Shown here in pieces: positions 49,562 to 59,820 of a stretch of 64,000 nt of DNA (positions are counted from its first letter, which is position 1; each line of letters opens with the position of its first letter). Source of the DNA: CAVXTT01 sp963764685. GTDB taxonomy: Bacteria > Bacteroidota > Ignavibacteria > Ignavibacteriales > Ignavibacteriaceae. The notes beneath the pieces are model-generated. The model was not told the DNA's origin. It saw only the letters and a list, made by a program, of their open reading frames with translations, and made no database searches. The stretch is from positions 186,001-250,000 of the forward strand of contig CAVXTT010000022.1 of assembly GCA_963764685.1 (NCBI GenBank), written 5' to 3'. The position numbers were made by a program, and so were the translations under genes.

Positions 49562-49903
49562 TCAGCCTTTTGATTTAATTCTTGCAGCTTTACCGGAGAG
49601 ATTTCTCAGGTAAAACAATTTAGCTCTTCTGATATCGCCTTTTTTAAGAAGTTCTATCTTTGCGATTTTAGGTGAATAAAAGGGGAAAATTCTTTCAACG
49701 CCGACTCCGCTGGACATTTTTCTTACTGTGAAAGTCTTCGTCATTCCGGATCCGCGAATGCTTATAACATCCCCTTCAAAAGGCTGAACTCTTTCCTTAT
49801 CTCCTTCAATAACGCGCACGTGAACCTTTATATGATCACCGGACCTAAATTCCGGTCTGTCAGCTTTCATTTGTTCGGGTACTATATTATTTAAATCAAT
49901 CAT
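49562..49903 (-). CDS. rplS: 50S ribosomal protein L19
   Basis: 113 aa. Characteristic RSGDHIKVHVRVIEGDKERVQPFEGDVI and FPFYSPKIAKIELLKKGDIRRAKLFYLR. It overlaps the trmD stop by 8 bp, continuing the rpsP-rimM-trmD-rplS order common in bacteria. Confidence 0.97.
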   Translation of the reverse strand: MIDLNNIVPEQMKADRPEFRSGDHIKVHVRVIEGDKERVQPFEGDVISIRGSGMTKTFTVRKMSSGVGVERIFPFYSPKIAKIELLKKGDIRRAKLFYLRNLSGKAARIKSKG

Positions 49904-50599
49904 TGTTTACTCCGCTTATATTTAAATTTCTCCATTTTTCAGTCTGAATCCTGGATTGTTCTTCTTTCCATTTTTTTATTTCTTTTTCATTTCCCGAAAG
50001 AAGCACCTCCGGGACTTTCATTCCTCTGTATTCTGCAGGTCTTGTATATACAGGAGCTTCAATGATTTCACCGTCCTGAAATGAATCATTAAGTGCCGAT
50101 TCACTATCGTTAAGCACACCGGGTATTAATCTTACTATTGCATCAATCATCAGAAGTGCCGGTATTTCACCCCCTGTTACCACAAAATTTCCAATTGATA
50201 TTTCATCGGTAGCAAATTTTTCTCTTACCCTGTCATCTATTTCTTTATAATGTCCGGTTACAAACAGCAGCGTTAGCCGGCGAGGGAAAATCTGTTTGCC
50301 GTTTTCTGATCAAACAATTTTCCTTTGGGTGTAGTAAAGATTATATGATCATAATCTCTTTTCTGCAGAAGCTTTTCAATACATTCAAAGAACGGTTCAG
50401 GTTTAAGCACCATTCCGGGGCCTCCGCCGAACGGTTTATCATCAATCTGTTTATGCTTATTAAAAGCATAATCTCTAACATTATGAACAATAATTTCTGC
50501 TTTTCCTTTATTCACTGCTCTTTTCAGTATACTTGAATCAAGCGGACTGGAAAATATTTCCGGGACAGCAGATATTACATCAATTCTCATCTGTTTCAT
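49896..50599 (-). CDS. trmD: tRNA (guanine(37)-N1)-methyltransferase TrmD (one apparent frameshift)
   Basis: Methylates G37 next to the anticodon using S-adenosylmethionine. About 233 aa after repair. Motifs: DDKPFGGGPGMVLKPEP near residue 55, then VTGHYKEIDDRVREKF and the trefoil-knot segment GNFVVTGGEIPALLMIDAIVRLIPGVL. The frame breaks near 50282; a net two-base insertion (or one-base loss) separates NRFSL from RLTLLFVTGHY. The ATG at 50599 or 50590 overlaps the rimM end. Confidence 0.95.
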
Positions 50600-51101
50600 A
50601 TAAATCTTCCCCCGGTTCCAGGATCATTTCTTTCTTCTCCGGATTAAAGCTCCGAATCAGTTCCTTAACTGCCGGTATCAGGATTTCATTTCCATCAGGA
50701 CCTATTACCACATAGACATCGTTTGCGGGCAAGTGCATTACCTCTTCTATCCTTCCGAGCAGTTTATCATTTCTGTATACTGAACTGCCGATCAGATCGT
50801 GAATAAAGAACTGATCTTCGGGCAGACGGACAAGGTGTTCCTGATCTACCAGGATCTCTTTGCCGATAAGCGGCTTAAGATCGCCCGGTGTATCAAAATT
50901 TCTGAATTTGAGAAATATCTGATCTTTTTTCTTCTTAACATCTTCGATGAAAAATTTCTTTTTCTCATCAAAGAAATCCACATAAACATAAACTAAATCA
51001 AAGAACCTATCCGGAAAATCAGAATAGGATTGAATCTTTACAAAACCATCCCGGCCTGCCGCCGCTGTTATACGGGCAATTAAAAAGTAATCTTCAGCTA
51101 T
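50580..51101 (-). CDS. rimM: Ribosome maturation factor RimM (start codon not canonical)
   Basis: About 173 aa. The visible frame from a GTG at 50981 would give only 133 aa, but the same frame is open upstream and reads AEDYFLIARITAAAGRDGFVKIQSYSD, the conserved RimM N-terminus. No ATG, GTG or TTG exists in that extension; the best candidate is an ATA at 51099-51101, just after the in-frame khpA stop. The PRC-barrel half has HDLIGSSVYRNDKLLGRIEEV and EILIPAVKELI. It helps 30S subunit assembly. Confidence 0.9.
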   Translation of the reverse strand: MAEDYFLIARITAAAGRDGFVKIQSYSDFPDRFFDLVYVYVDFFDEKKKFFIEDVKKKKDQIFLKFRNFDTPGDLKPLIGKEILVDQEHLVRLPEDQFFIHDLIGSSVYRNDKLLGRIEEVMHLPANDVYVVIGPDGNEILIPAVKELIRSFNPEKKEMILEPGEDLYETDEN

Positions 51102-51104
51102 AGA

Positions 51105-51341
51105 TTATCCTTTTATTTCCAATGTTGATTTTTTCCCATTCTTTGCAGCAATTGCGCCCAAAAGAATCCTCATAGATTCAATTGTCTTCCCTTTTTTCCC
51201 GATTACTTTTCCTACATCGGAGGGATTAACTGTCAAAGAATAATTTAAGGTTTTCTTATCATCCTGTGCATCCTCAAATACTTCTACCTGATCGGGATAA
51301 TCCACAAGATGCTTAACAATGAACTCCACGAATTCTTTCAT
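51105..51341 (-). CDS. khpA: KH-domain RNA-binding protein KhpA
   Basis: 78 aa, a single KH domain with the GxxG loop in VGKVIGKKGKTIESM. It binds RNA, often with KhpB, and affects cell division or translation in other bacteria. Its place between rpsP and rimM is widely conserved. Confidence 0.93.
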   Translation of the reverse strand: MKEFVEFIVKHLVDYPDQVEVFEDAQDDKKTLNYSLTVNPSDVGKVIGKKGKTIESMRILLGAIAAKNGKKSTLEIKG

Positions 51342-51408
51342 AGAAACAGCCTCCTATCGAACAATACGGGAGCTTTTATATATATATACGATTAAGACCT
51401 AAGTCAGT

Positions 51409-51852
51409 TTATGCTGACGCAGGTTCTTCAGAAGCAGCGCCCTTAACTTCTGTCGTACCGGTTGAAATCTCTGCAGCGGGAGCTGTATCGGCTTTTTTCT
51501 TTTTTCCTGACTTCTTAGTAGTACCGGATGCCTCTTTAATTTTAGTCCAGTTTTCCATCTCTGCCTGAATCTTATCATCCGGCAATTTGCGTCGCATCAG
51601 TTCTCTTTTTAGAATAATTCCTTTTTGTCTGAGCAGACTTTTTACCGTATCGGTGGGCTGTGCACCGGCATTTAACCAGTACAGGGCTCTTTCTTCTTTT
51701 ATTTCAACAGTATGCGGATTTGTCAATGGGTTATAAGTACCTATTGCTTCCAGGAATTTACCGTCACGCGGAGATCTTGCATCAGCAGCAACAACTTTAT
51801 AAATCGGCTGCTTCTTTTTTCCCATTCTTCTTAATCTTAACTTAACTGCCAA
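51409..51852 (-). CDS. rpsP: 30S ribosomal protein S16 with C-terminal extension
   Basis: 147 aa. Residues 1-80 are the S16 core (VKLRLRRMGKKKQPIYKVVAADARSPRDGKFLEAIGTYNP). The tail of about 60 residues is Lys- and Ala-rich (KKSGKKKKADTAPAAE), longer than in Escherichia coli, as in many Bacteroidota. Confidence 0.96.
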   Translation of the reverse strand: MAVKLRLRRMGKKKQPIYKVVAADARSPRDGKFLEAIGTYNPLTNPHTVEIKEERALYWLNAGAQPTDTVKSLLRQKGIILKRELMRRKLPDDKIQAEMENWTKIKEASGTTKKSGKKKKADTAPAAEISTGTTEVKGAASEEPASA

Positions 51853-51883
51853 GTTGGTTTAACCTCAATTTAGTTTTAAATTA

Positions 51884-53194
51884 TTAAATATAGTTTTTAC
51901 TTACACCTTTATTGCTAAGCATACTCATCATTTTCTGCATTTCACCAAATTGTTTAACCAGACGGTTAACATCCTGAATAGCTGGTACCGCTTCCTCTGG
52001 CAATTCTTTTCCGACGGCTGCCGTTAAGAATCTTTGGTGCAGACCTTTCCTCAGCAGTCATTGAATTAATGATAGCTTCAACTTTTACAAGTGCTTTATC
52101 ATCAATTTTGGCATTTTTTATCTGTGCCCCGATCCCGGGAATCATTCCCAGAAGGGATGATAAAGAACCCATTTTCTTAATCACTTTAATTTGCTTAAGA
52201 AAATCCTCAAAATCAAATTTATTTTTCCTTAATTTCTCTTCAAGTCTGTTTGCTTCCTCTTCATCAAACTCCATCTGGGCTTTTTCTACCAGGGAAACTA
52301 TATCTCCTTTTCCTAATATTCTGGATGCCAGCCTTTCGGGATAAAAGTTCTCAATAGCATTTAATTTTTCACCATTACTGATGAATTTTATAGGTTTTCC
52401 TACTACAGAACGTATAGATAAAGCTGCTCCTCCCCTTGCATCTCCGTCAAGTTTTGTAAGAACAATACCGTCATAATTAACCCGCTCATTGAAGGCTTTA
52501 GCTGAATTTACAGCATCCTGCCCTGTCATTGAGTCAACAACGAACAGAGACTTCTGAAGGTTTTAACAGATCCTTTATATCTGCTACTTCGGTCATCATT
52601 TCTTCATCAACATGAAGCCGTCCGGCGGTATCTATAATAACAGTGTCAAAATGTCGTTCCCTGGCATAGGCAACGGACAGTTCGGCTGCTTTTACGTGCA
52701 TCCTTCTCTTCTATTGAAAAAACCGGTACATCTATCTGCTGACCCAGCGTTTTAAGCTGCTCAATCGCAGCAGGACGATATACATCTGCAGCAGTTAATA
52801 AAACTTTTCTCCGGTTTTCTTTAAGCTTCCGGGCTAACTTTGCGCTGAAAGTTGTTTTACCCGATCCCTGAAGACCTACTATCAATAATACCGATATTCC
52901 TGATCCATTCAGTTTTATTTCTGTATGGTCGCCACCAAGCAATGAAGTAAGTTCATCATAAATAATTTTGGTGATTAGCTGTCCCGGGGTAATTGAGGTC
53001 AGCACTTCCTGCCCCAGGGATTTCTGTGTTACATTATCAATAAAGTCTTTTGCAACACGGTAATTAACATCAGCATCAAGAAGTACCCGTCTGATATCTC
53101 TGAGCGTATCAGAAATGTTTTTCTCGGTTAGTTTGCCCTGTCCTGTTAGCTTTTTAAGGGAGGCTTCTAATTTTAATGTAAGGTCTTCAAACAT
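51884..53194 (-). CDS. ffh: Signal recognition particle protein Ffh (three apparent frameshifts)
   Basis: SRP GTPase that targets membrane proteins, about 436 aa when repaired. The N domain and G1 GLQGSGKTTFSAKLARKL are in the first segment, TKLDGDARGGAALS in the third. The M domain ends in RRKRIARGSGTSIQDVNRLVKQFGEMQKMMSML only after deleting one T near 51980. Other breaks: one extra C near 52695 (KDA-VKAAELSVAYARERHFDTVIIDTAGRLH) and one extra base near 52550 before LFVVDSMTGQDA. It lies directly upstream of rpsP. Confidence 0.95.
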
Positions 53195-53231
53195 CCTGTC
53201 ATTTCCTGTTCATATTTATCAGCATTACTTA

Positions 53232-54106
53232 TTATCCTGTCTGAAGTGCATTCGCACCTGACACAATTTCAAGAATTTCCTTAGTAATTGCTGCCTGTCT
53301 TTCTTTATTATACTTAAGCTGTAGAGTTCTGATCAATTCTTTTGCATTGGTAGTAGCATTATCCATTGCAGTCATTCTTGCACCGAATTCCGAGGCATTA
53401 GATTCAAGAAGTACTCTCCACATCTGGGCTTTTAGATGTTTGGGGAGGAGAAAGTTAAATACTGCTTTCTGATCCGGTTCAAAAATATAATCGGGTAATC
53501 TTTCCTTTTCGCCGGCCTGTTCTACATAAGGAACCGGAAGGAATTGTTCTACTACAATTTTCTGCTGAATTATCGACTTAAACTCATTATAAACGATAAT
53601 ATACTTTATCAAAAGTTCCTGCAAGGAAACTATTTATTAAATATTCAGTATATTTTAAGTGCCGATTCATAATTTAACGGAGAAAAAGTACTGGGTTACT
53701 TCCTGCTATATTATAATCTCTCCTGCTGAAGAAATCCTGTCCTTTCTTCCCGGCACAAAATACGTGTACTATTGTATTCTGCTGAATATTTTCTTCAACA
53801 ATCTTTGCTGCTTCTTTAATAATATTGGTATTAAAAGCTCCGCATAATCCCCTGTCTGCAGTAACAACAACCAGGGCGATATTTTTAGCTTCTCTTTGCA
53901 GCAGGAATGGATTTTCAGCGCGGTCCTCTTCGGTTATAAGATGAGACAACATTTCTGCAATTCTCCTGGCATAAGGCCTGGCATTAATAATAGCTTCCTG
54001 TGCTCTTCTCAGTTTTGCAGCAGCTACCATTTTCATCGCCTTGGTTATCTGCTGTGTGCTTTTAACACCTTTAATTCTGTCTTTTTATATCCCGTAATGT
54101 TGCCAT
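53232..54106 (-). CDS. atpG: ATP synthase gamma subunit (several apparent frameshifts)
   Basis: Central stalk of F1, about 290 aa. The true N-terminus, [36 protein letters not shown], starts at the ATG at 54104-54106 and needs one A removed near 54083. Further breaks near 53690, 53655 and 53605 separate the middle (FSPLNYESALKIY; EYLINSFLAGTFDKVYIVYNEFKS) from the C-terminal EFGARMTAMDNATTNAKELIRTLQLKYNKERQAAITKEILEIVSGANAL. It overlaps the end of atpA. Confidence 0.93.
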
Positions 54107-55667
54107 ACTAACTGGTTATCAGCTTTTTTGAATATCGAAGCAAATTCATCTGCAGCTTTTTTAATATCGGTGATTACATTATCATTAAGCTGCTTTTCTT
54201 TTTTAATAGATTCAAATACAGAATTATACTTTACTTCAATAAATTCAAGAATTTCTTTTTCAAATCTTTTTACATCTCTGATTGGTACTTCATCAAGAAA
54301 CCCATTGGTACCAAGATAAATAATGACAACTTGTCTTTCAACCGGCACGGGTGCATACTGTCCCTGTTTAAGCAGTTCAACAAGCCTTGCACCTCTTGAC
54401 AAAGTTCTCTGTGTAGCTTTATCAAGATCAGAACCGAACTTTGCAAATGCTTCCAGTTCCCGGTACTGTGCGAGATCAAGTTTCAGACTACCTGCAACTT
54501 TTTTCATGGCTTTAATCTGAGCATTACCGCCGACACGGGAAACTGATATACCGACGTTTATAGCAGGTCTTACACCGGCATTAAACAAATTTGATTCCAG
54601 ATAGATCTGTCCGTCGGTAATGGAAATAACATTCGTAGGAATATAAGCTGAAACGTCACCCTGCTGGGTTTCAATTATCGGGAGTGCAGTAAGACTTCCG
54701 CCTCCCAGTTCTTCGCTTAGTTTTGATGCTCTCTCAAGAAGACGTGAATGCAAGATAAAAAACATCACCGGGATAAGCTTCACGTCCAGGAGGTCTTCTT
54801 AAGAAGCAGTGATAGTTCTCTGTAAGCAGCAGCCTGTTTTGAAAGATCATCATAAATAACAAGTGCGTGCTTTCCGTTATCCCTGAAAAATTCACCAAGA
54901 GTTGCGCCGGAATAAGGAGCAATAAACTGAAGAGGAGCAGGTTCAGAAGCCGCAGCAGCAATAACTGTTGTGTAAGGCATTGCACCGGATTCATTTAATT
55001 TAGCAACAACCTGTGCAATTGTTGAACTCTTCTGTCCAATTGCAACATAAATACAATATACCGGTTTGATACCTAATTTAGCAGCTTCCTCGGTATGAGT
55101 ATATTTTTGATTGATAATTGTATCTACAGCAACAGCTGTTTTGCCTGTCTGTCTGTCGCCAATAATCAGTTCTCTTTGTCCGCGGCCGATAGGAATCATC
55201 GCATCAATAGCTGTAATTCCTGTCTGCAGAGGTTCTTTTACCGGCTGGCGTTGAATTACGCCAAGAGCTTTTCTTTCTATTGGTAAGAAATGTTTTGTGG
55301 AGATAGCCCCTTTGCCATCGATAGGAAGTCCTAGTGGATTTATAACTCTTCCGAGCATTTCATCACCAACAGGCATTGAGGTAACTCTTTTGGTTCTTTT
55401 AACCGTATCACCTTCTTTAACCAAGGTATAATCACCAAACATAACACAGCCAACGCTATCTTCTTCAAGATTCAGCACCATTCCAAAAACTTCATTTGGA
55501 AACTCTATAAGTTCTCCGGCCATAACTTTGGATAAACCATAAATTCTGGCAATACCATCTCCAACCTGGAGAACTGTCCCGACATCATAAATGTCCATTT
55601 CACTCTCAAAACCGGAGAGTTGTCTTCTGAGTATTGCAGATATTTCATCAGGTCTAACTTCAGCCAT
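54085..55667 (-). CDS. atpA: ATP synthase alpha subunit (two apparent frameshifts)
   Basis: About 526 aa after repair. Walker A GDRQTGKTAVA near residue 170; catalytic-interface segments follow in [34 protein letters not shown], obtained by deleting one A near 54801 and one G near 54751. The C-terminal part has GARLVELLKQGQYAPVPVERQVVIIY. It is the non-catalytic nucleotide-binding subunit of F1. Confidence 0.97.
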
Positions 55668-55692
55668 AATATTATTCCTTGTAAAATTTCAT

Positions 55693-56244
55693 TTAGTTTA
55701 AAGCAGTTCCGGCAAGAAAATCTTTTTTAAGGAGTTCAAGTTGATGCCTTACGGAGGCATCATATACTGTATCATTTACCTTGGCTATAAATCCTCCTAT
55801 CATATTTTTATCAATAGTAAATTTCAGCCTTACTTTCTTACCAAGTTTTTCTTCAAATTTCTTTTTAAGCTCATCTGCCTGTCCCGGTGTGAACTCATAA
55901 GCAGTTACAACAGAAACATTTTCTATACCGAGTTGTTCATCCCTTAGCTCAATAAATTTCTGCAGAATATTAACCATCTGCCCTTCTCTTCCCTTCTGCA
56001 GGATGAAACTTATAAAGTTCAGCAATTCAGGACTTATCTTTCCTTTAAAAACCTCAGTAAGGACCGAGTATTTAAGCTCAGTTTTAATAACGGGGTTATT
56101 CAACATTCTGACCAGTTGAGGATTCCCGGTAAGTGTACCGTATACAAAATTAATTTCTTCTAAGAGAGAATCAGTGGATTTCTTTTCCAGAGATGATTCC
56201 AGCAGAGAGGTTGCGTATCTTAAGGAAACTTTATGATTGATCAT
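55693..56244 (-). CDS. atpH: ATP synthase delta subunit
   Basis: 183 aa. The N-terminal helical domain (RYATSLLESSLEKKSTDSLLEEINFV) and C-terminal LKKKFEEKLGKKVRLKFTIDKNMIGGFIAKVNDTVYDASVRHQLELLKK are typical of the OSCP/delta family. It links F1 to the peripheral stalk and abuts atpF. Confidence 0.95.
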   Translation of the reverse strand: MINHKVSLRYATSLLESSLEKKSTDSLLEEINFVYGTLTGNPQLVRMLNNPVIKTELKYSVLTEVFKGKISPELLNFISFILQKGREGQMVNILQKFIELRDEQLGIENVSVVTAYEFTPGQADELKKKFEEKLGKKVRLKFTIDKNMIGGFIAKVNDTVYDASVRHQLELLKKDFLAGTALN

Positions 56245-56783
56245 CAGTTCTTGTTCAACTCATTTAAATAATTATTTACAATCCTGTTCTGGGCATCTTT
56301 GTTCAGGTTTTCCTTAAGTATCTTTTCAGCCGCTTTAATAGCAATATCAGCTACCTGTGTTTTCAGATCATTGAAAGCAGCTTCTTTTTTTCTGTCAATT
56401 TCTGCAGAGGCATCATCAACCATCTTTTTTGCCTGCACTTTGCTTTCCTGAAGCATCTGGTCTTTTAATTTATCTGCATAAGCACGGCTCTGTTCAATGA
56501 TCTTTCTGGATTCTTCTTCAGCCCTGGCCAGATTCGCCTTATTTTCATCCATCAACCGCTGAGCTTCTTCTTTTGCTTTATCGGCTTTTTCAAGAGCTTC
56601 TTTAATGGCTTTTTCCCTTTGATCAAGGGCAGCCAGAATCGGTTTCCAGGCAACTTTTTTAAGGACCAGCATAAGAGCAATGAAAGTAATAACAGTCCAG
56701 AATATTAATCCCGGATTAACATCCAGCAATGTGCCATTACCTTCAGGTGCAACTGCCAGCACTCCATATATTGCAGCGAGCAT
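56244..56783 (-). CDS. atpF: ATP synthase b subunit
   Basis: 179 aa. One N-terminal membrane helix (LIFWTVITFIALMLVLKKVAW) is followed by a long charged coiled coil (EKADKAKEEAQRLMDENKANLARAEEE). Peripheral stalk of Fo. There is one copy only and no b' gene. Confidence 0.96.
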   Translation of the reverse strand: MLAAIYGVLAVAPEGNGTLLDVNPGLIFWTVITFIALMLVLKKVAWKPILAALDQREKAIKEALEKADKAKEEAQRLMDENKANLARAEEESRKIIEQSRAYADKLKDQMLQESKVQAKKMVDDASAEIDRKKEAAFNDLKTQVADIAIKAAEKILKENLNKDAQNRIVNNYLNELNKN

Positions 56784-56839
56784 CCTCTAATTCCTTTATT
56801 AAATTATGAATGGGAGTTGGAGCTGAACTCCTGTTACAA

Positions 56840-57061
56840 TTAAGCTTTTAACGCCAATAAAATGCAAATAACGAGACCGAAGAAAGACATTCCTTCAATA
56901 AGAGCAGCAGCAATGATCATTGATGTTCTGATAGGTCCTGCTGCTTCCGGTTGTCTTCCGCTTGCTTCCATTGCTGAACTGGCAAGTTTACCGATTCCAA
57001 GACCACCGCCGATTACTGTTAATCCGGCGCCGATACCTGCTGCTAACCAAGCTAGATCCAT
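56840..57061 (-). CDS. atpE: ATP synthase c subunit
   Basis: 73 aa, two membrane helices. The glycine-rich first helix (GAGLTVIGGGLGIGKLASSAMEASGRQPE) and the ion-carrying Glu in AAALIEGMSFFGL are visible. The residues around Glu lack the ESTG-type sodium signature, so proton coupling is likely. Confidence 0.97.
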   Translation of the reverse strand: MDLAWLAAGIGAGLTVIGGGLGIGKLASSAMEASGRQPEAAGPIRTSMIIAAALIEGMSFFGLVICILLALKA

Positions 57062-57095
57062 TTAAGTACTCCTGTTTATTTTATTGTAAGTTTTT

Positions 57096-57947
57096 TTAAT
57101 GTTCCTGATGTACTGCCATACCAATGAAAAGTGACGACAGCATTGTAAAAATATATGCCTGAATGAGTGCTACTAAAATTTCAAGCAGATAGATAAAAAG
57201 TGCAAATGAGATAGAAACCGGGGCAACAAAGATTGTCTGCATAAAAAATATTAATCCTATCAATGCCAGGATCACCGTATGCCCTGCAACCATATTTGCA
57301 AAAAGACGTATACACAATGCAAATGGCTTAGTTAATAACCCGAGTATCTCAACGGGTACCATTATTATAAGCATCCAGGAGGGGACTCCGGGAGGTACTA
57401 ATCCTTTAAAGTATCCGATCAAACCGTGGCTGCGGATTCCTCCGATCTGTGTAAAGGAGAAAGTAAATAAAGCCAGAGTTGCAGTCACTGCAATATTGCT
57501 TGTGAATGTAGATGCAAAAGGGATCAATCCCAGGAAGTTCCCGAACAGAATGAAAAAAAAGACGCTCAGCAGATATGGAAGGAACTTCTCATATCCGTGT
57601 CCGATAGTGGGTTTAGCTATCTCGTCTTTTACAAAGACAATGAATATTTCGAAAAATCCGGAAATACCTTTAGGAATCAGGGATTTTTTATAACGGCCTG
57701 CAACGACGGTAAATGTAAGCAGAACAAGAAAAGCCGCAAGCCACATAAATATTACGTGCTTTGTGGGAGTAATATCAATGCCGAATAATAATGGAAACTG
57801 CGGTATGTGGATTTCTCCAAATGGCGCAAAGTCAAGAGTTCTGCTGTCCATAATATGATGAAGAATCCATTCGCTGTCGGTACCACCGGAATGAGATAAA
57901 GTATCACCGGCTGTGGTTAATGTATCAGTAATAGAGGCCGAGGGCAT
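57096..57947 (-). CDS. atpB: ATP synthase a subunit
   Basis: 283 aa, five to six membrane helices. The essential Arg is in KPFALCIRLFANMVAGH; the last helices read FALFIYLLEILVALIQAYIFTMLSSLFIGMAVHQEH. The N-terminal periplasmic segment is long. Forms the proton half-channels with the c ring. Confidence 0.97.
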   Translation of the reverse strand: MPSASITDTLTTAGDTLSHSGGTDSEWILHHIMDSRTLDFAPFGEIHIPQFPLLFGIDITPTKHVIFMWLAAFLVLLTFTVVAGRYKKSLIPKGISGFFEIFIVFVKDEIAKPTIGHGYEKFLPYLLSVFFFILFGNFLGLIPFASTFTSNIAVTATLALFTFSFTQIGGIRSHGLIGYFKGLVPPGVPSWMLIIMVPVEILGLLTKPFALCIRLFANMVAGHTVILALIGLIFFMQTIFVAPVSISFALFIYLLEILVALIQAYIFTMLSSLFIGMAVHQEH

Positions 57948-57959
57948 AAATATTCTGAA

Positions 57960-58340
57960 TTATTCGCTTTTCAGTTGATTCAGGTACAAAATTTCGGATA
58001 ATAAGTAGAAACTATAAAAAATAAAGATTATAAATATAAAGGAATTGGCTATATTTTCCAAGAATTTGAGTACCAGAAATACTGCTGTAAGCATTAATAA
58101 GAGCCTCAGAACCATACCCCCCAAAAAGATAATCAGGAACACAGAATGGCTCTGATTTACCGAATATCTGATAGACAGATACCCTAAAAGAAAATTAATT
58201 AAGGGGAGACTTATACCCAGAATGGCAGATAATAAGAAACTACTATCGAATAAACCTGAAATGAAAAGAATATATGTTATTAAGAGTAAAAGGATAGAAG
58301 AAAGAACAACTATCGGAATAAAATGTCTGATTAACCTCAT
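57960..58340 (-). CDS. AtpI-like four-helix membrane protein
   Basis: 126 aa with about four membrane helices and few charged residues. It lies between atpZ and atpB, the place where AtpI-type accessory proteins occur; these help c-ring assembly or move Mg2+/Ca2+. Sequence similarity alone is weak, so the call rests on topology and position. It overlaps atpZ by 4 bp. Confidence 0.6.
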   Translation of the reverse strand: MRLIRHFIPIVVLSSILLLLITYILFISGLFDSSFLLSAILGISLPLINFLLGYLSIRYSVNQSHSVFLIIFLGGMVLRLLLMLTAVFLVLKFLENIANSFIFIIFIFYSFYLLSEILYLNQLKSE

Positions 58341-58579
58341 TTATTCCTTTTTTTGTCAGCCTCCAGGACTGTTTTTATGAATGTATATAGTCCCAGGGCA
58401 ATTCCAAGGAAAGCAAACACAAGCATCCAGAGAGGATCTGAGTTCATTTTTGAATCAATCCAGCGTCCTATAAAAAAAAAGGCAACTACTGTTACTGCTA
58501 ATTGCATTCCGGACCCAAGATATGGGGCAACATCCCGGTAGTACTTAGAAATTTTGCCTAGATTTTTGTCCTCATCCAT
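58337..58579 (-). CDS. AtpZ/AtpI-type F0F1 accessory protein
   Basis: 80 aa, two membrane helices. The phrase YLGSGMQLAVTVVAFFFIGRWIDSKMNSDPLWMLVFAFLGIALGLYTFIKT matches the AtpZ/AtpI family. It is at the head of the ATP synthase cluster. Confidence 0.85.
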   Translation of the reverse strand: MDEDKNLGKISKYYRDVAPYLGSGMQLAVTVVAFFFIGRWIDSKMNSDPLWMLVFAFLGIALGLYTFIKTVLEADKKRNK

Positions 58580-58591
58580 CAGGGATTTGGT

Positions 58592-58975
58592 TTAAAAGAT
58601 AAGAGCAGGTTCCGGTTTGGGGGATCTAATTTGTCCGCCTGAACCCATGCTGCTCTTGCCGTCAAACATAGCACCGGCTTCAATAACCAATATTTTTGTT
58701 ATAAGGTCTCCTTTGAGATTCGATTTAGCCTCAAGAACTACTTTTTCCCTGGCATTAAGTGAACCGTTAACAGTTCCACCTACATTTATCACCTCAGCCT
58801 TGATTTCCCCGTTAACTTCTCCCCCTTCACCTACAGTAACATTCCCTTCAGCTGTCATATCGCCATTCAGCCTGCCGTCAATTCTGACATTACCGTTGCT
58901 GGTTACTTTACCTTCAATATAAACCCCTGCGCTGATGATTGTAACTTCATCTTTTCCGTTTTCGCGTGTTTTCAA
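58592..58975 (-). CDS. Bactofilin
   Basis: 127 aa. The single right-handed beta-helix domain shows repeated IxGxVxSxGNVxIxGxLxGDM-type turns (YIEGKVTSNGNVRIDGRLNGDMTAEGNVTVGEGGEVNGEI). Bactofilins polymerise into membrane-associated filaments that position cell-wall enzymes. The M23 peptidase gene 11 bp upstream is the classic partner. Confidence 0.93.
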   Translation of the reverse strand: MKTRENGKDEVTIISAGVYIEGKVTSNGNVRIDGRLNGDMTAEGNVTVGEGGEVNGEIKAEVINVGGTVNGSLNAREKVVLEAKSNLKGDLITKILVIEAGAMFDGKSSMGSGGQIRSPKPEPALIF

Positions 58976-58986
58976 GTTGTACTCCT

Positions 58987-59820
58987 TTAATAATCAATTA
59001 ATAATTTTTTAGGATCCACCGGTTTTCCGCCGAGCCATATTTCGAAATGTAAATGAGGACCCGTTGTAACATCTCCGGTATTCCCGCTGAGAGCAATAAG
59101 TTCACCTTGGACTACTCTCTCTTTTTCTTTTTTTATTAAAAATGAACAATGCTTATATATGGATACATAATCTTCCGGATGACTGATAATTATTTTATAA
59201 CCATCATTTTCAGTATAATCGGCAAACAGAATATAACCATTTGCGGCAGCATAAACAGGTGTACCTGTTTTTACAATAAAATCCAGTCCTGTATGCCCCT
59301 TCTCAGGATAAAAATCCCTGCTGATGAATCCATTTACGGGTTTCCGGAAAAATATAGTCTTGTCTTCTTCTGTAATAATAGGCGAAAATAATTTTTTGAA
59401 AACTGCAAATATATTTCCACCAACATTAAGTTTATCTTTTTTTCGTTTTGGATTCGGGTCCGGATTAAATAACGTTGAGTCTGCAAGTTTAATTGCTGCC
59501 TGAAGTCTGCTGTTATAAACTCTCAAATTATGCAGTTCCTCTCCTACCTGTTTCAACTTTTCATCCAGCTGAGAAACCATCACCTTTTCTTTACCGCTAA
59601 GTCCCTGTTTATTAAACATTAAATTGTCGATGGGAGAGATCCTTAAGAACAAAAAACTAAGAAATCCTATTCCTGCGGTATAAATTGCAATAAATAATAT
59701 AACCTGCAGCGATGAGAGTTTACGGGTTTTGAATTCCTTTGACGATCTTTCAGGAACGAGGAGGATATAGAAATTCCCGGCTTCTTTAATCCATTTTACT
59801 ATTTTCTTTATTTTTTTCAA
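58987..59820 (-). CDS. M23-family (LytM) peptidase, membrane anchored
   Basis: 277 aa. One membrane helix (about 38-62), a coiled coil (75-125) and a C-terminal M23 domain with zinc ligands in HTGLDFIVKTGTPVYAAANG and HLHFEIWLGGKPVDPKKLL. It probably cuts peptidoglycan cross-links under bactofilin control. The start is a TTG at 59820 with AGAAGG nine bases upstream. Confidence 0.92.
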   Translation of the reverse strand: MKKIKKIVKWIKEAGNFYILLVPERSSKEFKTRKLSSLQVILFIAIYTAGIGFLSFLFLRISPIDNLMFNKQGLSGKEKVMVSQLDEKLKQVGEELHNLRVYNSRLQAAIKLADSTLFNPDPNPKRKKDKLNVGGNIFAVFKKLFSPIITEEDKTIFFRKPVNGFISRDFYPEKGHTGLDFIVKTGTPVYAAANGYILFADYTENDGYKIIISHPEDYVSIYKHCSFLIKKEKERVVQGELIALSGNTGDVTTGPHLHFEIWLGGKPVDPKKLLIDY

